A DNA stretch of 64,000 bases from contig NC_133230.1 of assembly GCF_040436345.1 (NCBI RefSeq), positions 16,316,197-16,380,196 on the forward strand, given 5' to 3'. The DNA comes from Pagrus major. Taxonomy: Eukaryota > Chordata > Actinopteri > Spariformes > Sparidae. Of the stretch, positions 12,150 to 25,350 are shown in pieces (position 1 is the first letter of the stretch; the number at the start of each line of letters is the position of its first letter). Position numbers and translations under genes: made by a program. The notes under the pieces were generated by a model. That model saw only the letters and a list, made by a program, of their open reading frames with translations. It made no database searches and had not been told where the DNA came from.

Positions 12150-15000
12150 GGAGAGGGTCTGTGGGCGTGAAATGCTTGGAAGTGAGGGTGGAAGGGGTGA
12201 GGGGAAGTGGTTGGTGAGGGTGTGCGGTGGGGAGGCAACATGATGCTGGGAGCCGTCAAGATAAACACAAAATGAGCTTGAACTTGAACTAGTGATATCT
12301 GCTGATGTGTTCAACATGCAAAACAAGAGCAGTATCTTTTTTTTTTCTTAAAAGAATATGTAGTAAACACACAAAACAGATTCAGACAGCTTTATTAATC
12401 CAACCAGGGGCAGTCTGTCTGAGCAGCTTGCCTTGCACACACACTAAAACATACAGTAGCATGTAGATACAAGAATAGTTGAGTAATAAATGAAATAAGA
12501 ATAAAATACAATGAAATAAAGCAAATTAAATAAAAAAAATATGCCAAGGAGTTCAGTGGAAACAAGGAATCTATAATAAATAGAAGATGTTAATGAATGG
12601 TTTGATCATCAATTCATAAAATAAAAATCAGTAAAATCAGAGAATTCATTTAAAAGATGAATCGCAGAGGGAAGAAAAGATTTCAAGTAGCGCCCTGATG
12701 GTACCAGAAGAAGCTGAAATATGTGTCGCTTTCTGGAGGATTTGTTGATTGCATAAAGAGGTCAAGTCCCTTTGTGCCACTCCTGTGATCTTAGAACAGA
12801 GTTAACGTTGCTAACGCCAGCTAGCCAACATTAGGGCAGTACAGCATGCTGGGCGCATCCTGTAGAAAGTATTTAAAAAAAATGTATTGGCTGACAAACC
12901 TTGTTAGAAGCTGTCAGCATAAACGATCAGGAAAAAAGTTACTTTTATTCTGCACTGTTCTACAAGCTCTGTAGATGCATTATTATAAAAAAAATAATTG
13001 TCTACATAAAGATGTTATCAATATGACCTTTAAATATTGTGGGTTTGTGGGGGGAAATGAGCAGAGTAGAAATCTGGCTGACTGGCAGTTCAGTGATGCT
13101 TTGCTGACTGGATAAAGTGTGGGAGGAACATGGCAATCTTTCCCAAAACTCAACAGACCTCCCTCAATCCCTGTTCTCAAAAACAGTCGAGTTTCGTGCT
13201 CTCTGTTATCAACGGATGGTTTGCACTCAGCAAAAATGCAAAAACATCTTGTCTCGTGTCGTTATCTACAAACGGTGCTTTGACTACGTGTGAGAGGAAT
13301 GAAGGATGCTCTCGCTCAAAATCTCTGAATCGCTGTAATAGTTTTGCACTCCCTAAAATTCAAACAAATCTCACATAATCACTTCTGCTGTCTGCATTGT
13401 GCTGATAAGTGGGCGTTGATTTATTGGATCACAGGTTAATATTAGAGGCATTTTTTAATCTGTGTTTAATATATATTATCAATTCATCTCGACAACATGA
13501 ATGAGTGTCTGTCAGTGTTTGATTGGTCTGTTTTGTGTTTCAGGTGTGACAGGGTGTGACTTCAGATATGAAGTGAACACGTGCACTGTTATCACAAAGG
13601 CAATCTGCAACTGTCAAATGGTGACTTATTGGATTTGTATTCTTGCTCATATATTGTGTTATATAAGTGTTGCTTCACTGAATCCAAGGGCGTCACTTGT
13701 GTTGAAAAGTGGTGGGGACGTAAGGGCTCAGGTGAAAAAACATTTTCAAGATATGTGATTTTCGGCGATTTAATAGGGCGATTTATATGAGGCCGGTAGA
13801 TAATTATGAAAAAAACTGCATTGCAACTCTACATGTGAGGTTAAACTACCTTGTTGTTTCCATGCTGGATATTTCAATGTTGGAGAAACTGAGTTCACAA
13901 GAGTTCATGAGTCAAGTTCAACAAATCATGACTCATTCTAAGCACAAGGTTTAAATATCTCTATTCTGCTCCACATTGCTAACTGTAAAACGGACAGGAA
14001 GTTGGCTAAAACGACCACAGCGCTTACAGCAGCTTTAATAATAGAAAATTACGGTAGCTAGCTACACATTTTTGGGAGAAAAAGGGAGAAAACATTAGAA
14101 ACTACTTTAGCAGGCAGCACTGTTCTGTAAGTCATTCCCGTAAAATCCAGAAAATAAGATGCAGGGATCTTAAAGCAACATTATTTAGACATTTTGTGCG
14201 ATTTGGCATGATCAAATCCCCTTTTTGGTGCCCTTCCAGTGCCCTCTCTGAGCGTTGGTGCCCCACAGCATACAGGTGGTGCCCTTTTTATTTTTTTCGC
14301 CCCTGCACCTCATAAATCCTGAGTCCACCACTGCAGGCAGCACTGTGCTATAAGACACTGCTGTGAAATCCAGCAAATAAGACACACTGATCTTAATATG
14401 TTTGATATCCTTAGTAACACTCCATAAGGTAACAGTCCAGTAGGCTTTTGTTAGAATTGCACACCAGAATCTGTTTGCACCATAGACTCCTGGAAAACTG
14501 CGTTTCATCCCAAACGTATACCTTTATATTGATGGGTTGACAGTAAAACAAGAAGTCTGAGTCTGAGACTAGATTGAGTTTTTACCCTCACCTTTAAATG
14601 TTTAATATTCAGATAAAAATATCTGACACCTACGCATTGCACAATAGTGTAAAATCCCCTGGTGTTTGCATTTATCAGCCCTAAGATTAACATCTATGAT
14701 GTAAGTCTATTAGTTTCAGTTAAATCAAACATTTGAATGGTCTGAGTAGGAGGCTCTGCATTGGCTTTACACATTCTCACACATTTAGTTTAGCGACATC
14801 ATCAGGTAATGCTAATGCTATTATATATTTCCCATCCATTCTCAGATAAGAATTACATTGGCCTCCACATGAGAACCACCTCTTGAGCATTAAAAACTCT
14901 TTAAATAACCTTTAAACAAGATTTTGACAAGTTGACACGTTGAATTTGCCATGTGATGAGTCAGTTGGTGACTTGGCATCCGTACAAGCAGCGTGACACC
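12150..15000. other. Intergenic region with worn repeats
   Basis: No gene found. At 12388-12740 there is a worn retroelement relic starting 'tttattaatccaaccagggg', resembling a common fish sequence with 'tttattgatcccc'. Two imperfect direct repeats of about 60 bases lie at 14110-14170 and 14334-14397. The text 'gggcgtcacttgtgttgaaaagtggtgggg' at 13690-13720 also looks like a dispersed fish repeat. Open frames here (for example 13501-13790 and 14212-14508) have no coding character I can recognise. Confidence 0.5.
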
Positions 15001-15009
15001 TTCGCCCTG

Positions 15010-15093
15010 ATTGGCTTCCTCTACGTTACCAAGACAAATAAAAAGGCACCAATCCAGATGCCATTTATCCAGATCCACGGTTTTCTGGTTCAG
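15010..15093 (+). promoter_or_regulatory. Promoter and first noncoding exon of the plus-strand FCGBP-like gene
   Basis: An inverted CCAAT box (ATTGG, 15010-15014) and a TATA-like AAATAAAAAGG (15036-15046) precede a short 5'UTR exon. The exon ends GGTTCAG at 15093 before GTAAGG. It splices to an acceptor at 15863, 8 bases before the ATG. The mirror gene at 33884-33968 has the same parts at almost the same spacing, which supports both calls. Confidence 0.65.
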
Positions 15094-15480
15094 GTAAGGT
15101 TCATTTGCACATATTATATCCCAACTATAATGAGACAGCTCAGTTTTAGCAGCTTAAAGGCATTTTTTTGTTTGTTTGTTTATCACAATCCTAAAATGTG
15201 GTTTATCACAATATTTCTAAATGTTGGTGATGCTTTGATGAAAACTATGTCAGATTTGTTAGTCTATTAGTTGTAGATGAAAGTCTGGAGAGGTCAAACC
15301 TCCAGCAGCACTTGTTGTGTCGAGAAAACTAGTTTTACTGAAAGTGTTGCTGGAGTTTTGACCTCTTCAGACTTGTTACCTTCTCCATGCACCTTGGAAG
15401 TGGACGTTTGCTGTGCCAAAAAATCCCTCCTCCCTTCTACCTGATTTACCAAAATAATTTCAGACATGAGATAGGGCCAG

Positions 15481-15640
15481 TGGTGAAACAAAGTACTTTT
15501 ACTCAAGTACTGTGCTTAAGTACAATTTTGAGGTACTTGTACATTTTCTGCTACTTTGTACTTTCACTCGATTATAATCCAGAGGCAGATGTTGTACTTT
15601 TTACTTCACTACATTTATTTGATAACTTTTCAACTTTAGT
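15481..15640 (+). repeat. Dispersed 'aagtacttttactcaagtac' repeat
   Basis: A run of 'agtacttttactcaagtact', 'gaggtacttgtac' and 'tactttttacttcactac' is a very common percomorph repeat. Further pieces lie at 15985-16300, 31886-32162, 37690-37775, 39740-39845 with 40504-40800, and 61690-62090. It sits in the 5'UTR intron of the plus FCGBP-like gene. Confidence 0.6.
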
Positions 15641-15871
15641 TTAATAAATCAAAATGTAATCCACAAATAAATTATGATGTGATATTACAGATTAATATAC
15701 AACTTTAATAATCCCATGGGGATTTGTATTCATTTTTCCACATACAGATATTTCATTTTTTAGACTTTAAAGAGCGATAAGACATAAAAACTGTACACTT
15801 GTCTTGTGTGTCTAAGTGTGTGCCTGTGTCTTTATGTCTAATTTTGTGTTTGCATTATTTTAGGTTTAACA

Positions 15872-18800
15872 ATGAAAAGGCTGGTCTGCTGTCTTGTGGG
15901 CTTACTGCTGGGTGGTAAGTCAAAGAAGTCAATTTATTACTTCTATCCTCTCTCCTTCAAAACAGCACACAGCAGTCACTAAATATGCCTTTTCCCTATA
16001 TTTCAATAATCACCTTAAACTTTAGAAACTGTCAGGACAAAATTTTATTGCATGATGAGGTACTTAGCTTTAGTATTCCCATTTTCTGTTACTTTAAACT
16101 TCTACTTCACCACACTTCAGGGGCAAATATTGAGCTTCTTACTCATACTACATTACTACATTTATGTGATAAATTGCTAGATTACAAATACAAAATACCT
16201 TCCAATCTGATAAGATAAGGTTAAGATAAGAATTTACTGAAAACTTTATTGGGCCTTTCTACATAATGAGTACTTTTACTTTTATTCTAAGTATATTTCT
16301 TAGCTTAACAAACAATGAAATGCTTTCTAAAACATTATTTAGCAACTGTAAAAGTTTATTAACATCAGTTGCAACTTTTTAGTGGCCATTCAAATGATGT
16401 TTATACTAGGCAGTATTTAATAACAGCTGCAGCTTCACAATAACAATTGCTTATTATCAAATGGTTTACAAAATATTTTTAAACCATTAACAGTGAATAA
16501 CTATTAACTAAAGTTTAATTAAGTACAAATTTGCTATTTATTAATATTTTTTATTATAAAGTTTTACTACCATTGCACTTATTGCAATACTTAAACTGTC
16601 AGTGGACGAGTTTTCTGCTTCAGTGTAACATTATGAAGTAAATGTTGATTTCACAACGTAATGGAAACATAATAATGAAACCATCTGTGTTTACATTGGC
16701 TCCCCTGCAAACCTCAAAAACACAACTTGGAAACGCTAGGGAGAAAGTTGTCTGTTGCCACTTTAAGTAAAATTTTGAATGATTTTTACTTGTAATGATC
16801 TATGTCAATAGTAAAAGATCTGAGATTTTAATAACCAACAGATGGTGTTATACTTTCAGATTTTTCACATCTTACTCTTTATCCTTATGATTTTTTTCCA
16901 GGGCTCGGCTCTGCTCTACCAGCAGGGCGAGAGTTTGTCACATCTTTCATGCAAAACCTTGGGAGTGATGGCACGGAAACTCGTTTCTTGGTTGAGGTTG
17001 CAGCTCTGCCCACTTCAAAAGGCAGCACCAAGGTCAAGGTGACTGCTATGGGTCAGGTCTATGAGAAGGAAATTGCTCCTGGTAACAGTGCATCCTTCAA
17101 GCTCCCCGACACAGTAGAGATGAAAGGCAGCATGAAATCCAGTCAGGCTGTGCTGATCGAGGCTAGCCAAGATGTCACTGTGATGTCTCTCAACTTTAAG
17201 AAATACACAGCAGATACCTCTGTTGTTTACCCGGTGAGGGACTGGGGGACTGAGTACATCGTATTCACTCCTACCAGCTCTCAGAGAGACACATATAAAG
17301 AATTTTCTATCACCAACCACAAAGAGCCAAACTCTGTTGAGTTTTTCCTGCCGGGCTCTGTCCAATTCCAAGGGAAGTATTACAGGAGAGGAAGCAAGAT
17401 GACCATAAAGCTAGAGCCGTTTGAGACCGTTCAAATACAGAGTCTTGATAACCTGAGGGGTACTAAAGTGAACTCACGCCTCCCTGTCGCTGTTTCCTCG
17501 GGACATAGCTGTGTCCAGAAGTACACCAGCTGCAACCACGTCTACGAACAACTCCTTCCTGTAAGCAGCTGGGGGAAAGAATTCATCATCGCACCACTGC
17601 CTTATCATAAATTATTTTCCTATTTACATGACAGTGTTTACGTCCAAGCATCCCAAACCAGCAAACTTACCGTCACTGCCAATGGAAAGGTCCAGAGTTA
17701 CCCTATATTTGCAGGACAAACTCTTGAGCTCTACTCTGAGTGGCCACATGCCATGTATTTGAAATCTGACAAGGGTATCCAGGTCCTATTTGAATTCAAT
17801 GGCGGTCCCGAGTATTCACTAAAGTATTATGATCCCTTCTTGATGACTATACTTCCCACAAGTAGTTTCAGCACTTCCTACTCGTTAGAGGGACAGGGTG
17901 ATTTCTACAACCATGTCATAGTTGTGGCTCAGAACAAAGACCTGGATGCCATTAAATTTGACCCCAAGCCCCAGTCGACCAACTTTAAATGGCAGAAAGT
18001 CGATGGGACTGAGTTCTCCTGGACTGATATCGAATATAGCACTGGTGCGAACAGCTATCAGATATCTCACCCCAGTTCTCCATTTGGAGTCTACAGTTTT
18101 GGTGTTGCTAATGCTAACGGATATGGATCCCCTGCAGCTGCTGACATAGCAGGTAGGTCATAATAAGTCATAATATAATGTGATAAAGTGTAGCGCAGAG
18201 TAGTGCACAACGGAGCATAGTACACAACATTAAGGACAGCATAACTTATCATTGGGCATAACATAAAATGGTATGATATAGCATAGTGCAGCATAACATC
18301 TCATAGCAGGTCTATCTGATATCGCTGTGTTGGTGTTGTCCCTGATCTACTATAGTTAATGTCGTTCCAGGACAAGCATTTTAACTGAGTGCGCTACATC
18401 TAAGACTCACTTTTTATTTTACACTTATCGTCCATGTCTGTACAGTTTTTCTGTCGCTGTTTGATTAGGTTTAGGCAATAAATATACTTTATTTAGAAAA
18501 ACACGGTCAAAATACACCCTGTCACAATGTTAAACGATTTGATAGGATAAATTCTCCCATGTGTGTATTTTTCCAGTGTTTTTCAGCTGGTTGCTAAGCT
18601 ATGACATTACAAAACTGTGATTGGTCTGTTTCAGTGATAGCTCTGGAGCAACATTTATTATGATAGAGTAGAAAGAACACCAAAACAGCAATATCAGATT
18701 GTGCTTTCATAGCATAATACAGTATGCCAAATAATATAGCAGAACAAATGTAGCATAATATGGTGTAGCACAGGATAACCTGACATCACATAACATAGCA

Positions 18801-21800
18801 TGACATAGTGAAGTATTGTATCAAACAGGTAAGTAGCACTGCACGGTATAGTAGGCTACAGTGCTCTACATGAACGTACAGCACAGAGCAGAGCACAACA
18901 GACTACAGTAAAACATAGCGTAGCATAGCATGACATAGCATATTGCAGAATATATTTCATAATACAGTATATTGTAATATAGTAGCATAGTATAGTCTGG
19001 CATGGGATAACATAACATAACATAGAGTCTAGTGTAGTATAGCACAGTATGGCACGGTGTAGCACAGCATATCATATAATGGCATAACATAGCATACCAC
19101 ACTTCAGCACAGTACAGTACAGCATAGTATAGCTTAATAGCAGCTATAGTAATGTTTACATGTAAAAGGTTGATTTGTCCTCTCTTTTTCTTACAACGTA
19201 CTAGAGAAACTTGACTGCACCACCATGAAATGTTCTGAAGATGAAGTGTGCCAGATGAAAGACAACTCCCCAACATGTGTTAAGAAACCACCAGAAATCA
19301 AAGATGGTACCTGCTGGGCAATGGGCGATCCTCACTACCGCACGTTTGATGGCCACTACTACAACTTCATGGGCAGCTGCACCTACACGATGGTCAAGAA
19401 CTGCCATGTTGATGAAGACCACCCAGCTTTTGAGATCGATGCTAAGAATCAAATCCTCACCGGTTCAAAGGTCACATATGTCGGCAAAGTGATCATTAAG
19501 GTGTATGGGTACACTGTGACCATTGTACGATCAGAGTTTGGACTTGTCAGGGTAAGTGACATCTTTTAGCAAACTGGATTATTCATTGAATCTGTGAAGT
19601 GTTATTTATTCATTAATTCAAAAATATCTGTGAATATGTTTTAGATGAACTACACATTGTGGAATCTCCCCATCAACTTGAGCAATGGCAAGGTGAAGCT
19701 ATCCCAGAGCGGCCTATCCATCATTGTTGAGACTGATTTTGGTCTGACCGTGCAGTATGACTGGAAGGAGTACCTTCTAATCACAGTACCGGGCAGTTTT
19801 TCTGGCAAGGTTTGTGGCCTGTGTGGCAACTTCAACAGCAAAAAGGAGGATGACATGGTGACTTCAAATGGCACACTAACCAGCAATGTAGAAACCCTGG
19901 GAAAGAGCTGGAGGGTTCCTGATGAGCCAGATGATGCTCAGTGTCGAGACGATTGCCCAGGAGAATGTGAGACCTGTCATAAGGACGGCTTTTTTGGCGG
20001 TATGGCTGACAAGCTATTCTGCGGTGGGCTCACCTACATCATGGATGGACCGCTCCATGACTGCAATGCTGTCATCGACCCCAAAGCCTTTCATGACATG
20101 TGTTTGTATGATGTGTGCATGGGGGAGGGGATGATGAACTTCCTGTGTGACACCTTGCAGGTGTATGCTGACGCCTGTCAGAGGGCTGGCGTCAAAATAC
20201 ACGACTGGAGGAAATTAGCTCATTGTTGTGAGTAACTTCATAAAAAAGAGAAATCAGCTGTTACTTTTCAAGATTCACCCTCATTCTGTGTTGGTAACAT
20301 GTTGTGATTTTGTCTGAAATACTGCAGCTCCACCCAAGTGCCCACAGAACAGCCATTATGAGTTCTGTGGGAATGCCTGCCCTGCTACCTGTGAAAACCC
20401 AGATGCTGCAACAAAGTGCAACAAAAGCTGCGTGGAGACCTGCGTCTGCAACAAGGGCTTCCTACTTAGTGGCACCAAGTGTGTCCCTAAGAACCAGTGT
20501 GGCTGCTTCTACAAAGGCCACTACATAGAGTCCGGGGCCTCTTTCTTAACTGATGACCACTGTAGTGAGAAGTGCACATGCAACCAAACTACCAAGAAAG
20601 TTGATTGTGAGAAACCAGGTTGTCAGCAGGGGTATGAGTGCAAGGTGGTTGACGGCCTAACGGGATGTCACCGGATCACCTACGGCGAGTGCAGCATGAA
20701 TGGTGGCCCTCACATGGTGACCTTTGATAAGCATGATTACAACTTCCAGGGCACCTGTGTGTATCAGCTGGCTGGGGTCAGCTCAAAAGATTCTTCCCTG
20801 CAAAACTTTAAAGTTCTTGTGCAAAATGATGCTCATGGCAAAAGAGTCGGTTCTGGTCCAAAGCTGGTGGAGGTCAATGTCTATGGAGATTCCATTGTTG
20901 TCACAAGACGGCACAAAGGCTCAGTCCTGGTGAGACACATGTACCAAACAGAGAGCCAAAGTCACACCCCTTCTGGTGCCCCATAGGACCTTATTTTGGA
21001 AAAAAAATGTAGAAGTCAAAGACGAGAGAACGCAAAGTGAACTATATCGTCTCGTTAGTTCCATATTTTTAATTTACATATATTTTATTTTAAATCAGGT
21101 CTGTTGGTGGTCCATCGGAAGGGATGTGACTTCCCCTCTCAATTTATCACAGCATTATTGATTTTATCATCTTTTTTTGGTGACTATATATATCCGGTCT
21201 GGAATTAAACAATCTTGTTTTTCAGATAAATGGAGAACTTACCCACTTACCTGTCACACTTAAAAGCAACATCACAATCTACAAGGTGAATGACTTTGCT
21301 GAAATCAATACTGAATTTGGGCTGCAAGTCTCCTATGACTGGGGTTCTACGGTACGTGTCAGAGTCCCTGATACGTATGCTGATGCTATGTGTGGCCTGT
21401 GTGGCAATTACAATCACAACCCCAAAGATGACCTGAAGTTGAAGAATGGCACCGAGGCGTCGTCTGCAGAGGAACTAGGGAAAAGTTGGAGGGTTGCGGA
21501 GATCCCAGGTTGTGTCGATGGTTGCAAGAATGAGAGTGTCTGTCCCAACTGTGACATCACTGAGAAAGACAAGTATGAAACCGATAGGTACTGTGGTTTA
21601 TTACTGAAGTCTACAGGCCCCTTCCGTGAATGCCATGCCAAAATAAGTCCTGATGCCATTTTTAAGAATTGCGTGTATGAAATGTGCCTCTACAACGGCA
21701 AGGAAGGGTCCTGGTGCACCCATCTCCGCCGTTACACTCTACAATGCCAAGAGCTGGGAGTCAATGTGTCCCAGTGGAGGTCAGACAAATTCTGTCCCAT

Positions 21801-24800
21801 ATCTGATATGACGCATCATAACGACACTCACTATGAACACTGTGGCAATGTATGCCACGCAACATGTGACCCAGAGTTTCCTCCCAATGACTGCAAGAGG
21901 CCCTGCCAGGAAGCGTGGATTTGCAACCATGGCTATGTACTCAGTAACGGTGAGTGTGTGCCTGATGACCAGTGTGGCTGCAAGTACCAAAACAGAAATT
22001 ATGACAAGGGAGAGAGTTTCCTGTTATCAGACTGCCTTCAGAAATGCACCTGCTATGGCAACGGCAATGTAAGCAACATTTCACGTATTTAACAAATTTT
22101 ACTTTACCTTCTTCTTCGTTCTAAAAATGTCACTGTTTCTTTAGGTGACTTGTGAGGCACACTCATGTGGGCCATTTGAGAAGTGTGCGCTGGTCAAGGG
22201 CGTTCAAGCATGTCAACCACTGGGAAATGCAACCTGCACAATCGCGGGTGATCCACATTACAAAACCTTTGATGGCACCACCTATGACTTCCAAGGCACC
22301 TGCACCTACACCGCAGCCAAATTGTGCCATCCTGAAGGCTCACAGCTCAAAAACTTCACTGTGGTAGTAGAGAACGAGCAGTGGTCGTATACCGAGGAAC
22401 CAAATTTGTCTGTAGCCAAGCTTGTTGCTGTGGAGGTGTATGGCTACACCCTGATCCTCAGAAGGAACCAACGTGGAACAATCATGGTAATTAATATTGG
22501 TAATATTGATAACAGAAAATGGGTATTATTACTACTAAAAGAACAGTTAACTCAAACCAAAAAAGTTATCTTAGAGACTAACACTGCTTGTGTTTTACTT
22601 TGTGCTCTACAGGTGAATGGCAAATTGAAAAAAATTCCACTCAACCTCGATGATGGAAAAGTGGAAGTCTTCCTAGACGGCTTCCACTACGCTATCACAA
22701 CTGACTTTGGCCTGAATGTGACTTATGATTTGGTCTACAGAGTCACAGTCACTGTTCCTGGAAACTACAAAGGCAAAACCTGTGGACTGTGTGGCAATTT
22801 TAATGAAAACAACTCGGACGAGTTCGAGCTACCTGATGGAAAATTGACCAAGGACATCAAGACCTTCGGAGCAGCCTGGAAAGAGCCGGTGCCGGGGGTG
22901 GTCTGTGAAGATGGCTGCAGTGGAGACCTGTGCCCCAAATGTGACAGCACACTGAAGGAAATCTTTGAGAAAGATTGTGGATACCTCAAAAATACTACTG
23001 GTGCCTTTGCTGCCTGCCAGAAGCGACTAAGTCCTGAGTCTTACTACAGAGATTGTGTCTATGACACGTGCATGTCCAAGGGAGACCGCAAAGTTCTCTG
23101 CCAAAGCATTACAGCGTACATGACTGACTGTCAGATCATTGGAGTAACTATTGACAAGTGGAGGACGGCTGAATTCTGCCGTAAGTGCTTGCTTTGCAGT
23201 CTTTGAACTTAGCTCAAATGTTAAATGTTAAATAACTTTAGTTTATTACAAAAAAAACCCCACAAGGCACAACAACTCATATATTTGTCTATAACTATGC
23301 CATCTTTTAAAACAGATACAGATTGATTAGGTGGATCTTTATAGTCTAGGAATTTCACGTAAATGCTGGCGTTGCATCAGTTTACCTTAATATGTTTTCC
23401 TTTGTAGCTGTTCACTGTTCAGAAAACAGCCACTACCAGATCTGCACTGAAACCTGTAACTCTCCGTGTCCTGGTCTCACTGACATCATTAACTGCCCTG
23501 CTACTTGTGCTGAGGGCTGCGCCTGTGATGACGGCTACTACTACAATGGGACTGGCTGTGTTATCCTGGAGGATTGCAGTTGTTTCTACAATGGACAAAC
23601 CTATAAGGTGAGTGGATCAAACCAGTACCAAATGATCTCCCTTAAACCTGGCGTATTTGAAATGTACAGTATTTAATGTTACAACTGCAGGTTGTGGACT
23701 TAACTCACCCGTACCTTCAATATTTGTACAGTTAATATACATATTAAATATGACTGGTATCATAGGTCTTCAGTCTATCAGAATAAAAAATAAAACAAAG
23801 ACAATTTCTTATACTTTTCTCCCACTAATAAACTGTTTATTGCTGCACTCCCTGTTTTAGATTGGCGAGTATGTGGAAACTGACTCCTGCCGGGAGCGCT
23901 GCAAGTGTACAACATCCGGTCAAGTCCAGTGTGAGGCCTTCTCATGTGGTGCTGCAGATAACTGTGTGCTCAAGGATGGTGTACCCAGCTGCCATCCCAA
24001 ACAGTGTCAGCTGGAGACCGGAGGCTCCTTCACTCTTTTCAGTGGCACAACCGGCGATGTCGCCGTCATGGGCGCTTATGAGATCATCGCACATTGTGAC
24101 GACTCAGCTCTTGACTGGTTCAGAGTTGTGGCCAAGCTCCAACAATGCTCTTCAACCGGTGTGAAGACGGTTGTTGCTGTTTATGTCTTCTTTAATGACC
24201 TGTTCATCACCGTTACTGACAAACAGGACACCTGGGTGGGTATTTTTAATTGAACATTATGGGAAAAAAACACTTTTATGCTTTCTTGTTGTGAGTTAGA
24301 TGAGAAGATTGATACAAATTAGAGGGGTGGTAACTCTAAAATCTGACAATGATTGTGATTGTTGTTCAAAGGTCAACGGTAAAAAGGTGACTCTCCCCAG
24401 CCTGCACGGAAACACTATCTCTGTGAGACGCACTGACGCAACCACAGTGATTGAGCTGACGTCACACTTCCAGCTGTCATACAGCAACACCCAGGAGGTC
24501 ACTGTGACCGTGAGTGACAGCATGGTAAACAAGTTGTGTGGAGCATGTGGCCCTCTCCTCCCCTCAAGATACATCTTAAGTGTCGAACAAGCAGCGATGC
24601 AGGAGTACATGGGCTTATATCCTGCAGATGACTTTCCTTCCTGGTGAGTATAGGATGCTAACTGTTTCAAGCATTATCTCCCTGTGATTTAGTTGCCTTG
24701 CTCACTTTTTATTATTACATTTTTACCATTGAAATAAGATGTTTATCTGAGACTATCACCATATTTGGGTTTTACTGATGCCGTAAACACTTCGCAATCC

Positions 24801-24945
24801 ATGTAAGGAAGACACGATATGAAATAATTTCTGACGTGTTAAAATATGAGGGTGGATCCACACTTTAAATAACACGTGTGGAAAAAAGCTGCAACCAATT
24901 TACGACAATTTAATTAATTTGTTCTCTTTCTGCAGTGGGCTGTGA
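15872..24945 (+). CDS. IgGFc-binding protein (FCGBP)-like mucus protein with IgGFc-binding domain and four VWD units (12 coding exons, about 1811 aa)
   Basis: Coding exons: 15872-15914, 16902-18152, 19205-19551, 19645-20227, 20328-20929, 21226-22068, 22145-22486, 22613-23180, 23408-23607, 23861-24235, 24372-24643, 24936-24945; all phases join. Order: signal peptide (MKRLVCCLVGLLLG), IgGFc-binding domain (about residues 20-417, in one exon), then VWD-C8-TIL units. VWD1 has GDPHYRTFDGH (about residue 472) and VWD3 GDPHYKTFDG (about 1258). VWD2 reads NGGPHMVTF, so its GDPH self-cleavage motif is lost. VWD1-3 each have CGLCGN(F/Y)N. The fourth unit is worn and ends CGACG...FPSW then Cys-Gly-Leu-stop. 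FCGBP is a secreted mucus component linked to mucins. The fish gene could equally be named zonadhesin-like or alpha-tectorin-like in automatic annotation. It is the duplicate of the minus gene at 26777-33683. Confidence 0.85.
15985..16570. repeat. Repeats in intron 1 of the plus FCGBP-like gene
   Basis: First a piece of the 'agtactttt' family (15985-16300). Then comes a second repeat with 'cagttgcaactttttagtgg', 'aatgatgtttatac' and 'cagtatttaataac'. The second repeat recurs at 33325-33600 in intron 1 of the minus FCGBP-like gene. Confidence 0.55.
18160..19150. repeat. Degenerate 'agcata/acata' low-complexity tract
   Basis: Intron DNA at 18160-18310 and 18700-19140 is built of worn 5-base and 10-base units such as 'catagcata', 'cataacata' and 'gtatagcaca'. 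It looks like a decayed minisatellite. It separates the IgGFc-binding exon from the first VWD exon. Confidence 0.6.
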
Positions 24946-25275
24946 GTGAAAGATCAACTTCTCAACTCCCAGAGATCAACGCAACAGTAGCATTGTCTGC
25001 AGAAAAGTCAACAATCAGCAATGAAAGCTTTATTTGAAACATGGTATTATTGTAAAAAAAAATGCAAAGTAAATTTCAACAGTGAATAAATTTAGCCTCT
25101 TGATTAATTCATTAATTCAATTCTTGATTAAGGTTCAGACTGTATGGAAAACAATTGCAGTTTCTATGTAAATGCATTTAACAAACTGAACTATAAACAA
25201 ATTATTTGAACTACAGTCAACAGTTGTTATGTTTTACAATCTACATGAAATGAAGTTCTAAGAATACTGTTGTAT

Positions 25276-25350
25276 TTTGCACAGATTGTAATGATCATCA
25301 AGGCATCATTTGTGATTCTGGGCTATATAAATAAAATTGACTTGACTTGT
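25276..25350 (+). repeat. LINE 3' tail at the end of the plus FCGBP-like gene
   Basis: The text 'gggctatataaataaaattg' then 'acttgact' matches, from memory, the 3' end of fish L2-type LINEs. It holds an AATAAA at 25329-25334, about 385 bases past the stop codon, which could serve the host gene. An earlier AATAAA lies at about 25085. Confidence 0.55.
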
